DNA of 10,384 nt from an uncultured Collinsella sp. (GTDB taxonomy: Bacteria > Actinomycetota > Coriobacteriia > Coriobacteriales > Coriobacteriaceae), in contig CABUCQ010000070.1 in the NCBI GenBank assembly GCA_902490095.1, forward strand, positions 1 through 10,384, read 5' to 3'. The number at the start of each line of letters is the position of its first letter. Positions within the stretch are counted from its first letter, which is position 1. Of this stretch, positions 1 to 7,459 are shown piece by piece. The notes under the pieces were generated by a model, which saw nothing but the letters and a program-made list of their open reading frames with translations, was not told the origin of the DNA and did not search any database. Position numbers and translations under genes: made by a program.

Positions 1-2448
1 GTTTCTTACGACTGGCTCAAGACCATGATCGATATTCCGGAGGATCCCAAGACCCTTTCGGACGAATATATCCGTACCGGCACCGAGGTCGAGGCGATTG
101 ACACCGTGGGCGAGTCCTTCGACCATGTGGTGACCGCCAAGGTGCTCACCAAGACCCCGCACCCCGATAGCGACCACATGTATGTGTGCTCGGTCGATGT
201 GGGCGACAAGAACCTCGACGCCGACGGCAACCCCGCCCCGCTGCAGATTGTCTGCGGCGCGCAGAACTTTGAGGCCGGCGACCACATCGTCACGGCCATG
301 ATCGGCGCCGTGCTTCCCGGCGACGTCAAGATCAAGAAGAGCAAGCTTCGCGGCGTCGTGTCCATGGGCATGAACTGCTCCGCGCGCGAGCTCGGCCTGG
401 GTGGCGATCACTCCGGCATTATGATCCTGCCCGAGGATACGCCCTGCGGCATGCCGTTTGCCGAGTACGTGGGCTCGAGTGATACCGTGCTTGACTGCGA
501 GATCACGCCCAACCGTCCCGACTGCCTGTCCATGATCGGCATGGCCCGCGAGACCGGCGCCATCTTCGACCGTGATTTCCACGTTGAGCTGCCCGCCATC
601 AAGGCCGAGACCGGCCGCGCGACCGACGACGAGCTTTCGGTCGAGATTGCCGACGAGGGCCTGTGCGACCGCTACGTCGCCCGCATCGTGCGCAACGTGA
701 AGGTCGGCCCGTCGCCCGACTGGATGGTCAAGCGCCTCAACGCCCTGGGCGTGCGCCCGCACAACAATATCGTCGACATCACCAACTATGTGATGATGCT
801 CACCGGTCAGCCGCTGCACGCCTTTGACCTGGACACCTTTGCCGAGCGCGAGGGCAGGCGTCGCGTGGTGGTTCGCGCCGCCCAGCAGGATGAGAAGTTC
901 ACGACGCTCGACGGCGAGGAGCGTGTGCTCGACGCCGGCATGGGCCTTATCACCGACGGCGAGCGCCCCGTGGCGTTGGCCGGCGTTATGGGCGGCATGG
1001 ATTCCGAGATCGAGGACGACACCGTCGACGTGATGGTCGAGAGTGCCTGCTTCAACGCCGGCCGCACCTCGCACACCAGCCGCGATCTGTCGCTGATCTC
1101 CGACGCCTCCATTCGATTTGAGCGCCAGGTCGACGAGACCGGCTGCGTGGATGTCGCCAACGTTACCTGCGCGCTGATCGAGGAGATCGCCGGCGGCGAG
1201 GTTGCTCCCGGCTATGTCGACGTTTTCCCCGCGCCAAAGACCATCGACAGCATTAAGCTGCGCCTGGCCCGCGTGCACGCCATCTGCGGCGCCGACATCG
1301 AGCCCGATTTTATCGAGCGTTCGCTCACCCGTCTGGGCTGCACCGTCGAGCGCGACGGCGAGGACTTTATGGTTACCCCGCCGAGCTTCCGTCCCGACCT
1401 GCCGCGCGAGATCGATCTGATCGAGGAGGTCCTGCGCCTATGGGGCATGGGTCGCGTCACGGCGACCATTCCGGCTGCCAAGAACCATATCGGCGGTCTG
1501 ACGCGCGAGCAGAAGCTTACCCGCAAGGTCGGCGAGATCCTGCGCGCCTGCGGCCTCAACGAGACCACGACTTTTGGCTTTGCCGCCCCGGGCGACCTGG
1601 AGAAGATCGGCATGTCCACCGAAGGCCGCGGCTGCCCCGTGGTGCTCATGAACCCGTTGGTCGCCGAGCAGACCGAGATGCGCCGCTCGTTGCTGCCGGG
1701 CTTACTGCAGTCCGTTGCCTATAACGAGGCCCACGGCACGCCCAACGTGCACCTGTACGAGGTCGGTAGCCTGTTCCACGGCCGCGAGAACGCCAGCTTG
1801 CCCAAGGAGACCAAGTCCGTGGCGGGTGTGCTCTCTGGCCAGTGGAGCGAGCAGTCCTGGAACATGAAGTACCGCAAGCTGCGCTTCTTCTTTGGCAAGG
1901 GCATCGTTGAAGAGCTGCTCGCCCAGCTGCGCATCGAGAAGGTTCGCTTCCGTCCCGTCGAGGGCGAGGGCTACGCCTTCCTGCAGCCGGGTCGTGCGGC
2001 CGAGGTTCTGTCCGGCGGCACCGTGCTGGGCTGGGTCGGCGAGATTCACCCCGAGGCACGCGAGGCTATGGGCATTGACGAGGTCGTCGTTGCCTTTGAG
2101 CTCGACCTGGACAAGCTGATCAAGGGTGCCCGCAACCAGGAGAACTACCGCGAGTTCTCGCAGTACCCTGCCGTTGAGCACGACCTCGCTATCGTGGTCG
2201 ACAACACTGTGACCTGCGAGGACCTTGAGCGCCGTATTACGAGTGCTGGCGGCAAGCTGCTCGAGGGCGTGCGTCTGTTCGACGTCTATCGCGATCCGGT
2301 CCGCATCGGAGCGGGCAAGAAGTCCATGGCCTTTGCGCTTACGTATCGCTCCGACGACCATACGCTCACCAGCGAAGAGGTCGAGAAGGCGCACCAGAAG
2401 ATCGTCACCAAGGTGTGCAAGGGCGTGAACGGCGAGGTTCGCGGCTAG
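1..2448 (+). CDS. pheT: Phenylalanine--tRNA ligase beta subunit, 5' end cut by the window
   Basis: This is the beta chain of the heterotetrameric phenylalanyl-tRNA synthetase, which charges tRNA-Phe in the cytoplasm. The reading frame is open from base 1 and begins VSYDWLKT before the first internal Met at base 25. PheT proteins usually start M-(K/R)-VSYDWL, so only about two codons are missing and the ATG at 25 is not the true start. Visible domains, numbered from base 1: an N-terminal OB-fold tRNA-binding domain (about 40-155, with TPHPDSDHMYVC and SMGMNCSARELGL), a B3/B4 editing domain (about 220-390, with NNIVDITNYVM and GQPLHAFDLD), a B5 domain (about 415-485, ending EEVLRLWG), the catalytic-like core, and a C-terminal FDX-ACB anticodon-binding domain (about the last 100 residues, with SQYPAVEHDLAIVV). 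At about 817 residues it has normal full length with no frameshift. pheS is expected just upstream, outside the window. Confidence 0.98.
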   Translation, partial: VSYDWLKTMIDIPEDPKTLSDEYIRTGTEVEAIDTVGESFDHVVTAKVLTKTPHPDSDHMYVCSVDVGDKNLDADGNPAPLQIVCGAQNFEAGDHIVTAMIGAVLPGDVKIKKSKLRGVVSMGMNCSARELGLGGDHSGIMILPEDTPCGMPFAEYVGSSDTVLDCEITPNRPDCLSMIGMARETGAIFDRDFHVELPAIKAETGRATDDELSVEIADEGLCDRYVARIVRNVKVGPSPDWMVKRLNALGVRPHNNIVDITNYVMMLTGQPLHAFDLDTFAEREGRRRVVVRAAQQDEKFTTLDGEERVLDAGMGLITDGERPVALAGVMGGMDSEIEDDTVDVMVESACFNAGRTSHTSRDLSLISDASIRFERQVDETGCVDVANVTCALIEEIAGGEVAPGYVDVFPAPKTIDSIKLRLARVHAICGADIEPDFIERSLTRLGCTVERDGEDFMVTPPSFRPDLPREIDLIEEVLRLWGMGRVTATIPAAKNHIGGLTREQKLTRKVGEILRACGLNETTTFGFAAPGDLEKIGMSTEGRGCPVVLMNPLVAEQTEMRRSLLPGLLQSVAYNEAHGTPNVHLYEVGSLFHGRENASLPKETKSVAGVLSGQWSEQSWNMKYRKLRFFFGKGIVEELLAQLRIEKVRFRPVEGEGYAFLQPGRAAEVLSGGTVLGWVGEIHPEAREAMGIDEVVVAFELDLDKLIKGARNQENYREFSQYPAVEHDLAIVVDNTVTCEDLERRITSAGGKLLEGVRLFDVYRDPVRIGAGKKSMAFALTYRSDDHTLTSEEVEKAHQKIVTKVCKGVNGEVRG

Positions 2449-2557
2449 GACTTGCGCTGGGAGCGTAGGGCCTGATGGCGGTTGCTGTGGGCTCTGCGTG
2501 ACCGCGGTGTTCGGAAAAGGCATCGCTGAGCCTGCATATATGACACACGCATTACAT

Positions 2558-2594
2558 AACGGCGTGCTGCTTTGTCGGCAGCGCGCCGTTTTGC
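2558..2594 (+). terminator. Probable pheT terminator hairpin
   Basis: A 13-bp stem (2558-2570 with 2578-2590, one G-U pair) closes a 7-nt loop, and its 3' arm runs into a short T run (GTTTTG). It lies 110 bases after the pheT stop, which suits an intrinsic terminator, though the T run is short. It overlaps the predicted promoter of the next operon. Confidence 0.6.
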
Positions 2595-2600
2595 TATGAT
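2572..2600 (+). promoter_or_regulatory. Predicted sigma-70-type promoter of the metal-transporter operon
   Basis: The -35 box TTGTCG (2572-2577, four of six to consensus) and the -10 box TATGAT (2595-2600, five of six) are 17 bp apart. The start of transcription would be near 2607, giving a leader of about 90 nt to cbiM. The -35 box sits in the loop of the upstream terminator hairpin. Confidence 0.6.
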
Positions 2601-2610
2601 AGCCCGCGGC

Positions 2611-2638
2611 GTGTTACGAATCTGGCAATACGTAACAC
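2611..2638. promoter_or_regulatory. NikR-like operator (8-bp perfect inverted repeat)
   Basis: GTGTTACG (2611-2618) and CGTAACAC (2631-2638) form a perfect inverted repeat around a 12-nt centre, i.e. GTGTTAC-N14-GTAACAC. From memory, this matches the GTGTTAC-N14/15-GTAACAC class of nickel-responsive NikR sites proposed for some non-enterobacterial lineages. It begins about four bases after the predicted start of transcription, where a bound repressor would block RNA polymerase. NikR itself is not in the window, so the regulator is inferred. A TetR- or GntR-type protein could also use such a site. Confidence 0.55.
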
Positions 2639-2695
2639 TGGCAAGGTGATTCAAGCGGCGTTGCAATTCTGTGCGCCGGCAACCGGGAGGCGTAT

Positions 2696-3781
2696 ATGCA
2701 CATTCCAGACAACTACCTGTCCCCGCAGACCGATGCCGTCATGGCGGTGGCGATGGTGCCCGTTTGGGTCCATTGCATCAAAAAGGTGCGCGCCACGCTC
2801 GATCGCGAGCACATGGCGTTCCTGGGTATTTGCGCCGCGTTCTCCTTTTTGCTCATGATGTTTAATGTGCCGCTGCCCGGCGGCACCACTGGTCACGCCG
2901 TTGGCGGCGCGCTCATCGCGCTGCTGCTGGGCCCCGAGGCCGCGGCTATCGCTGTCTCGGTCGCGCTGGCGCTGCAGGCGCTGCTGTTTGGCGACGGCGG
3001 TGTTCTGTCGTTTGGCGCCAACTGCTTTAACATGGCCTTTGTGTTGCCGTTTGTCGCTGCTATCGTGTTTCGTGCGCTCAACAGCCGTCTGCACGACAAG
3101 AGCTGGGGCACCTCGATTTCTGCCATCGTGAGCGGTTGGGTCGGTCTGTGCCTGGCGGCCCTGTGCGCGGCAATCGAGTTTGGTATTCAGCCGATGCTCT
3201 TCACCAACGCTTCGGGCGCTCCGCTGTACTGCCCCTTCCCGCTGTCCGTGGCTATTCCGGCCATGTTGATCCCGCATATGCTGGTTGCCGGTGTGATCGA
3301 GGGCGTGGCGACGGCCGCCATCTACGGTTTCATTAAGAAGACGGCGCCGAGCATTATCGTCGGGCCCGAGGCCGTCGATGGCCAGCTTGCTGCCGAGGGC
3401 GCTGCTGCCAAGAAGACCTCGCTGGTCCCCACGCTCATTTTGGTCGCCGTGCTCGTGGTGGCCACGCCGCTGGGCTTGCTTGCCACCGGTGACGCCTGGG
3501 GTGAGTGGGACGCCGAGGGCGCCGCGACCGCCGTTCAGGAGGCTGGCGACGACAGCCTGCAGGCTTCGGTCGGCCTCGATACCCCGACCTTTGCCGACGC
3601 GCTGCCCACGGGTGATTACCTGCAGGCTTATTCCGAGGAGCAGGGTCTTGGCTTTGCCGGTCAGGCTGCCATGTATATCCTGTCCGGCGTGATTGGCGTG
3701 GCGGTGCTCACCATCGCATTCCGTCTGATCTCGCTGACGGTCAAGGAAAGCGGTGCTCATGGCAATAGCCGAGCTGCCTAG
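2696..3781 (+). CDS. cbiM: ECF nickel/cobalt transporter substrate-binding membrane component, CbiM-CbiN type fusion
   Basis: This is the S component of an energy-coupling-factor importer for Ni2+ or Co2+ in the cytoplasmic membrane. The start is set by GGGAGG (2685-2690) five bases before an ATG that gives the conserved MHIPDNYLSP terminus. In this family the N-terminal amine, His2 and a third histidine bind the metal; here His2 and His67 (in PGGTTGH, 61-67) are both present. Other conserved blocks are LLFGDGG (96-102), GANCFNMA (107-114) and IPHMLVAGVIEG (192-203). A plain CbiM is about 220-250 residues, while this protein has 361. The extra C-terminal 120 residues carry a membrane helix followed by a DAWGEW motif near 266 and a final helix, as in CbiM proteins fused to an N-type (PDGLE-like) domain. 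No separate cbiN is present, consistent with the fusion. It heads a cbiM-cbiQ-cbiO operon. Nickel or cobalt cannot be decided from the protein alone. Confidence 0.93.
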   Translation: MHIPDNYLSPQTDAVMAVAMVPVWVHCIKKVRATLDREHMAFLGICAAFSFLLMMFNVPLPGGTTGHAVGGALIALLLGPEAAAIAVSVALALQALLFGDGGVLSFGANCFNMAFVLPFVAAIVFRALNSRLHDKSWGTSISAIVSGWVGLCLAALCAAIEFGIQPMLFTNASGAPLYCPFPLSVAIPAMLIPHMLVAGVIEGVATAAIYGFIKKTAPSIIVGPEAVDGQLAAEGAAAKKTSLVPTLILVAVLVVATPLGLLATGDAWGEWDAEGAATAVQEAGDDSLQASVGLDTPTFADALPTGDYLQAYSEEQGLGFAGQAAMYILSGVIGVAVLTIAFRLISLTVKESGAHGNSRAA

Positions 3782-4595
3782 CTGGCTTGCGACCGAGCAG
3801 CGTTACGAGCCCGCGGGGGCTCGGCATCGTGTGATGCAAAAGAATGTCCTGCACCTGGCGAGCCTGCTTGAGCGGGTTCGCCTGGGTGGAGGTGCGCACG
3901 AGGGCGGGTCGATGGTCGACCGCGCCCTTTCTTGCGTTTCGGCTCCGGTGCGCCTGGTGGGGATGTTCGTCTGCGTCCTGTGCGTGTGCCTGACGCAGAG
4001 TCCGCTGTACCTGATGCTGATGGCGGCAATCGCGTTGGTGCTGGTCGCGGTGCGCCCCGCACGCGGGCTGCGTGCGACCTTTGTACCGGCGCTCGGCGCC
4101 ACGGGGCTTGCCGTGGTTCTGGCACTGCCTGCCCTGCTGCTGGGCGCGTCTGCCACGGGCGCCATGCTCAAGATCGCGCTCAAGACGTTTATTAATGTGT
4201 CGCTGGTGCTGGGTGTTTCGTGGACGCTTACCTGGAGCCGCATGTCGGCGGCGCTCAAAATGCTGCACCTGCCCGACGAGGTTATCTTTACGTTTGATAT
4301 GGCACTCAAGCATATCGAGGTGCTGGGACGCACGGCGCACGATCTGTGCGAATCGGTCATGCTGCGCAGCGTCGGTTCCGCGCCCGCGGGTTTTTCGCGT
4401 ACCGACTCGCTGGCGGGTATCATGGGCATGACGTTTATCAAGGCGATGGAATGCAGCCGCGCGATGGACGAGGCCATGCTGTGCCGCGGCTTCGCCGGCG
4501 TGTATCCGGCGCCTGCACGGAGCGGCTTTGGCTGGCGCGATGCGGTTTACGCGGCCGGCGTTGCGTTGCTCGCCGTGTTGTGCGCGGTGCTGTAG
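3759..4595 (+). CDS. cbiQ: ECF transporter transmembrane T component, CbiQ family
   Basis: This is the integral-membrane coupling subunit that links the substrate-binding CbiM to the ATPase CbiO. The ATG at 3759 has AAGGAAAG eight bases upstream. An in-frame GTG at 3753 lies too close to that ribosome-binding site, so the ATG is preferred; the gene then overlaps the end of cbiM by 23 bases, indicating translational coupling. The 278 residues show the CbiQ layout: a soluble N-terminus, a hydrophobic helix pair at about 64-98, further helices at about 112-157, a cytoplasmic coupling helix region (AALKMLHLPDEV, 164-175), a second Ala-Arg-Gly-type coupling motif AMLCRGF (239-245), and a last helix at about 261-278. 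These two motifs dock in grooves of the ATPase in ECF transporters. The motif has Cys where Ala is common, a mild variation. Length is normal for the family. Confidence 0.93.
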   Translation: MAIAELPSWLATEQRYEPAGARHRVMQKNVLHLASLLERVRLGGGAHEGGSMVDRALSCVSAPVRLVGMFVCVLCVCLTQSPLYLMLMAAIALVLVAVRPARGLRATFVPALGATGLAVVLALPALLLGASATGAMLKIALKTFINVSLVLGVSWTLTWSRMSAALKMLHLPDEVIFTFDMALKHIEVLGRTAHDLCESVMLRSVGSAPAGFSRTDSLAGIMGMTFIKAMECSRAMDEAMLCRGFAGVYPAPARSGFGWRDAVYAAGVALLAVLCAVL

Positions 4596-4599
4596 CGCG

Positions 4600-4614
4600 G
4601 ACGGTCGAACCGTC
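4600..4614. repeat. Small perfect hairpin between cbiQ and cbiO
   Basis: GACGGT and ACCGTC form a 6-bp stem around a CGA triloop in the 44-base gap between cbiQ and cbiO. It has no T run and so is not a terminator. It may affect mRNA stability or stoichiometry, or mean nothing. Confidence 0.3.
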
Positions 4615-4639
4615 GATGTGAGTAGGGAAGGGCGACGTT

Positions 4640-5410
4640 TTGGCAAACGATACGAATAACGCGATGGGTGCGAGCGGTGCTGCCGGCACCGAGGTCACGC
4701 CGATCATCGAGTTTCGCGACGTGCTGTTTTCCTATGCGGGTCATACGGTGATCGACGGCATTTCATTGCAGGTGAACCGTGGGGAGCTCGTTGCTCTGCT
4801 CGGTCCCAACGGCTGCGGTAAGACGACGATCATGCGCCTTATCAACGGCCTTGAACTTGTGGACGCGGGTGCGTATCTGTTTGACGGGCATGCGGTCGAT
4901 GCGGCATATCTCAAGGATTCCGCGACGGCCCAGCGGTTCCATCAGCGCGTGGGCTTTGTGTTCCAGAATGCCGATGCGCAGCTCTTTTGCGCCACGGTGG
5001 GCGAGGAGGTCGCGTTTGGCCCGGCTCAAATGGGGCTGCCGGCAGACGAGCTCGAGCGTCGCGTCCGCGACGCCATGGAGCTGTTCCAGGTTGCCGATCT
5101 GGTCGATGCCTCGCCCTATCAGCTTTCGGGCGGGCAAAAGAAGCGCGTGGCGCTGGCTGCCGTCGTGTCGATGAACCCGGATATCCTGGTGCTCGACGAG
5201 CCTACCAACGGACTTGACGAGGACTCTTGCGACATCGTGGTCAACTTTCTACTGGCCTATGTTGCTGCCGGTAAGACGGTCTTGATGAGCACGCACCATC
5301 AGGATTTGGTACGACGCCTGGGTGCCCGTGCAATCTTTATCGATCGATATCACCATGTGGTCGAGGCGCCGGTATCGTCGTATGGAACCGAGAGCGGCGT
5401 TGTGGAATAG
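4640..5410 (+). CDS. cbiO: ECF transporter ATP-binding protein, CbiO family
   Basis: This is the cytoplasmic ABC ATPase that powers the nickel/cobalt importer. All ABC motifs are in order and intact: Walker A GPNGCGKT (55-62), Q-loop Gln109 (FVFQN), the FGPAQMGLP stretch typical of ECF ATPases (126-134), signature LSGGQ (162-166), Walker B ILVLDE (182-187) with the catalytic Glu187, D-loop GLD (191-193) and H-loop His219 (STHH). The chosen start is TTG at 4640, because AGGGAAGGG (4624-4632) lies seven bases before it. An in-frame ATG at 4664 has no comparable ribosome-binding site but cannot be excluded. Only one ATPase gene is present, so it probably acts as a homodimer, as in CbiMNQO systems. 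It is the last gene of the operon. Confidence 0.95.
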   Translation: MANDTNNAMGASGAAGTEVTPIIEFRDVLFSYAGHTVIDGISLQVNRGELVALLGPNGCGKTTIMRLINGLELVDAGAYLFDGHAVDAAYLKDSATAQRFHQRVGFVFQNADAQLFCATVGEEVAFGPAQMGLPADELERRVRDAMELFQVADLVDASPYQLSGGQKKRVALAAVVSMNPDILVLDEPTNGLDEDSCDIVVNFLLAYVAAGKTVLMSTHHQDLVRRLGARAIFIDRYHHVVEAPVSSYGTESGVVE

Positions 5411-5430
5411 TTGCTGCGTGGAGCGTGCGT

Positions 5431-5446
5431 AGCCGCCCGCGCGGCT
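5431..5446 (+). terminator. Weak possible terminator of the cbi operon
   Basis: AGCCGC and GCGGCT form a 6-bp, very GC-rich stem around a 4-nt loop 20 bases after the cbiO stop. Only TTG follows, so it is a poor intrinsic terminator, but it is the only hairpin found at the operon end. Confidence 0.3.
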
Positions 5447-5455
5447 TTGCCGTGA

Positions 5456-5464
5456 TGGTATAGT
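5456..5464 (+). promoter_or_regulatory. Possible extended -10 promoter for the PLC-like gene
   Basis: TGG directly precedes TATAGT (5459-5464, five of six to TATAAT), forming an extended -10 element. There is no clear -35 box at the right distance. Transcription would start near 5471, giving a leader of about 19 nt to the ATG at 5490. Confidence 0.35.
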
Positions 5465-5489
5465 TATCCAGGTTTTTATGGGGGTGGCT

Positions 5490-6338
5490 ATGCCAAGCTG
5501 GAACATTCATATCGCTCAGACGGAGCGTTTGCTGGAGCGCACCGGTGCGCTTGCCAATAGCGTGCGCGACCGCAATGCCTTTTTGTTTGGCTGCGTGGTT
5601 CCGGATATCTTCGTGGGCTATATGGTCCCTGGCATCGCCGATCCCATCCCGTACCGCATTACGCACTTTGCAAAGCCCGAGCCTATCCCTAAGCCTCGTG
5701 AGCATGAGTTCTGGGATACCTATGTGGCACCGTTGCTTAAAAGTTCGCCCACCGGTGCGCCAGCTGCCGCGACCTCGATTGTCGAGGAGCGCGAGCGACT
5801 CAATCGGGTGCATTATCCCCAGCGTTACAAGGACGCCGAGCCGGTCGCCGGTCCCGGTGCTAGCGAGCTTTCGCTCGCGCCCGATGACGTGGCGCAGTCG
5901 CTGCTCGATCTGACGCTGGGCGTTTGGTCGCATCTGGTGGCCGATACCGTATGGAATACGCGTGTGAATCAGTACCTGGAGGCGCACGGCGGCAAGCCGT
6001 GCGAGGAATTCCGCATTAAAAAGCAAGGCGACTTTGACTGGTTTGGCAAGACACTCGGCATCGTTTCGATACCGCGCGCGACCGATCGCCTGTATACTGC
6101 GGCGACCCGTTTTGGTCAGTATCCCATCCATAAGGAGTATGTGCTCAAGACCATCGGCGTTATGCACGAGATTGTACGCGAAAACCCCGGCGAGTCCGAT
6201 CATCCGCCGTATCGCCTGCTAACCGAGGAGTTTTTCGATACAACGTTTACCGAGGTCATCGAGCTAACCGAGGCGGGATTTGCGGCTCGCGTCGAATCGC
6301 CCGATATGCCTGCGCTTCCCCTGATTGCTAGCTGCTAG
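5490..6338 (+). CDS. Zinc-dependent phospholipase C-like protein
   Basis: The protein (282 residues) fits the Zn_dep_PLPC family, related to bacterial zinc-dependent phospholipase C/S1-P1 folds. Family features visible are the N-terminal MPSWNIHIAQ (Trp4 and His7 as likely metal ligands), FLFGCVVPDIFVGY (Asp39), His59, and the helix LGVWSHLVADTVWN carrying the His148-x3-Asp152 pair typical of the zinc cluster. Family members usually begin at MPSWNIH, so ATG 5490 is chosen. An in-frame ATG at 5478 would add four residues and leave almost no leader after the predicted promoter. There is no signal peptide, so unlike secreted clostridial alpha-toxin it should be cytoplasmic. The true substrate of these actinobacterial paralogues is unknown, and lipase activity should not be assumed. 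It stands alone and ends in a four-base overlap with the convergent gene. Confidence 0.8.
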   Translation: MPSWNIHIAQTERLLERTGALANSVRDRNAFLFGCVVPDIFVGYMVPGIADPIPYRITHFAKPEPIPKPREHEFWDTYVAPLLKSSPTGAPAAATSIVEERERLNRVHYPQRYKDAEPVAGPGASELSLAPDDVAQSLLDLTLGVWSHLVADTVWNTRVNQYLEAHGGKPCEEFRIKKQGDFDWFGKTLGIVSIPRATDRLYTAATRFGQYPIHKEYVLKTIGVMHEIVRENPGESDHPPYRLLTEEFFDTTFTEVIELTEAGFAARVESPDMPALPLIASC

Positions 6339-7408
6339 CTGGCCGGCTTGGCGGTGAATAGCTCAACCCAATTGACAAGTAGCTCTTGCCGCAGGGTGAC
6401 TTCGGCGGCGCGCTCCTGTTTGGTCTTTGGGGTGTAGGAAAGTCCAGCCTTTTTATGGATGAGCTCGGCTATGTGGTCGAAGCTCTTCTTATCCTTAATC
6501 TGGCCAAAGGTAATTTGGATGACGTCGTAGCCCATGCTTGTGAGCGCGGTGGCGCGCTCGGCATCGGAGAGGCTCGCGGCTTCGCTGTCGTGGGCAGAGC
6601 GGCCTTGGCATTCCAGAATGACGCCCATGCTGTCGGTGGCGCTTTCGATGAGGATATCGGCGTAGCAGCAGGTTTTGTCATACAGCGAGCGCGCGGCGTC
6701 GCTGAGTGGGATGCGCACGTTGTTTGCGATGTTGATGCCCATGCCGCCCTCGTCGCGGGGGAGCGAGATAAGCATGGAGGTCTGTACTTCGAAGGGCGAG
6801 GCGGTCTGTCCTGTCATGCGTTCGGCGGCCCAGCGGAGCTGCTTAACACCGCGCAGGCCTGCGGCCTGCTTGGCGAACGCGGCGATATCCGCTGCGGTAA
6901 GAAGCGGCGTGCGCTTCCACAGGTTGGTATCCTTGCCGTTGACGTCGATAACCCGCTCCCAGCCGCAGTTGGGTGGAATGAGCTTAAGCGAAATAGCTTC
7001 ATCAAGTTGCCGTTGCGCTCGTTTGCAGGGTGTATACACAGCAAACGAGCTGCACATCTCATAACACGCCATAAGCAGCTGGTTGCGTGAGACCTGCGTA
7101 GCAAGGTTGAGCAGTGTGAACTCGGGCGATGTGACATCAAACCCATGCTCGGTTTGCCTAAACGACCCGGGAGGCGGCTCTTGGGTCAGGAGGTGCGATT
7201 TAAACAGGCTTCGCGACCCGGATTGTGCCCGAGTGAATACAATCCTGTGAAGCGGTGCGTGAAGCAGGTCTTTTACAACTGCATGACTTCCGAGGCCGCA
7301 ACATCTGCGATCCATATTGCCAAGGCTAATGGCAGGGTAAAGGCCTAATATCTGTGGCGGGATACGGTGATAGTAAAAAGCGGATTGACCGCATAGCGTC
7401 AGGTCCAT
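6335..7408 (-). CDS. Uncharacterised protein with a C-terminal DUF559/VSR-like (PD-(D/E)XK) nuclease-type domain
   Basis: The start is set by a perfect AGGAGG (complement of 7414-7419) five bases before the ATG at 7408, giving 357 residues beginning MDLTLCGQSAFYYHRIPP. An in-frame ATG at 7477 lies inside a repeat and has no ribosome-binding site. The C-terminal part looks like the DUF559/Vsr-like restriction-endonuclease fold: ASPFEVQT (about 203-210), Tyr-Ala-Asp with Asp251, then ILECQG with Glu266 and Gln268, His273, Arg285, and SMGYDVIQIT (about 291-300). In that fold the acidic residue, E-x-Q-G and the Gly-Tyr-x-Val strand form the core. The N-terminal half carries an SPE motif (94-96, VTSPEFTLLNLA). 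It resembles the helix-rich N-terminal halves of actinobacterial AbiEi/DUF559-type proteins, but this is only a weak impression. It has several cysteines (6, 36, 37, 115, 119, 128, 148, 247, 248, 267). Function is unknown; a role in defence or DNA repair is possible but unproven. No partner gene is adjacent. Confidence 0.75.
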   Translation of the reverse strand: MDLTLCGQSAFYYHRIPPQILGLYPAISLGNMDRRCCGLGSHAVVKDLLHAPLHRIVFTRAQSGSRSLFKSHLLTQEPPPGSFRQTEHGFDVTSPEFTLLNLATQVSRNQLLMACYEMCSSFAVYTPCKRAQRQLDEAISLKLIPPNCGWERVIDVNGKDTNLWKRTPLLTAADIAAFAKQAAGLRGVKQLRWAAERMTGQTASPFEVQTSMLISLPRDEGGMGINIANNVRIPLSDAARSLYDKTCCYADILIESATDSMGVILECQGRSAHDSEAASLSDAERATALTSMGYDVIQITFGQIKDKKSFDHIAELIHKKAGLSYTPKTKQERAAEVTLRQELLVNWVELFTAKPAS

Positions 7409-7459
7409 GACGTCCTCCTGGTCGAAATATGCTTTTGGACCGTGCGATGCCAGTGTCAA

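Noticed and set aside
1702..2523. A 273-codon minus-strand frame opposite the end of pheT
   Set aside because: It lies antisense to the well-conserved PheT C-terminal domains and shows no protein family features.
2600..2695. B12 (cobalamin) riboswitch upstream of cbiM
   Set aside because: The predicted leader is about 90 nt, too short for the roughly 200-nt aptamer, and I see no B12-box-like core.
2651..3760. A 369-codon minus-strand frame opposite cbiM
   Set aside because: Its Gln/Arg/His/Gly-rich composition is typical of the reverse of a membrane-protein gene, and the plus strand clearly encodes CbiM.
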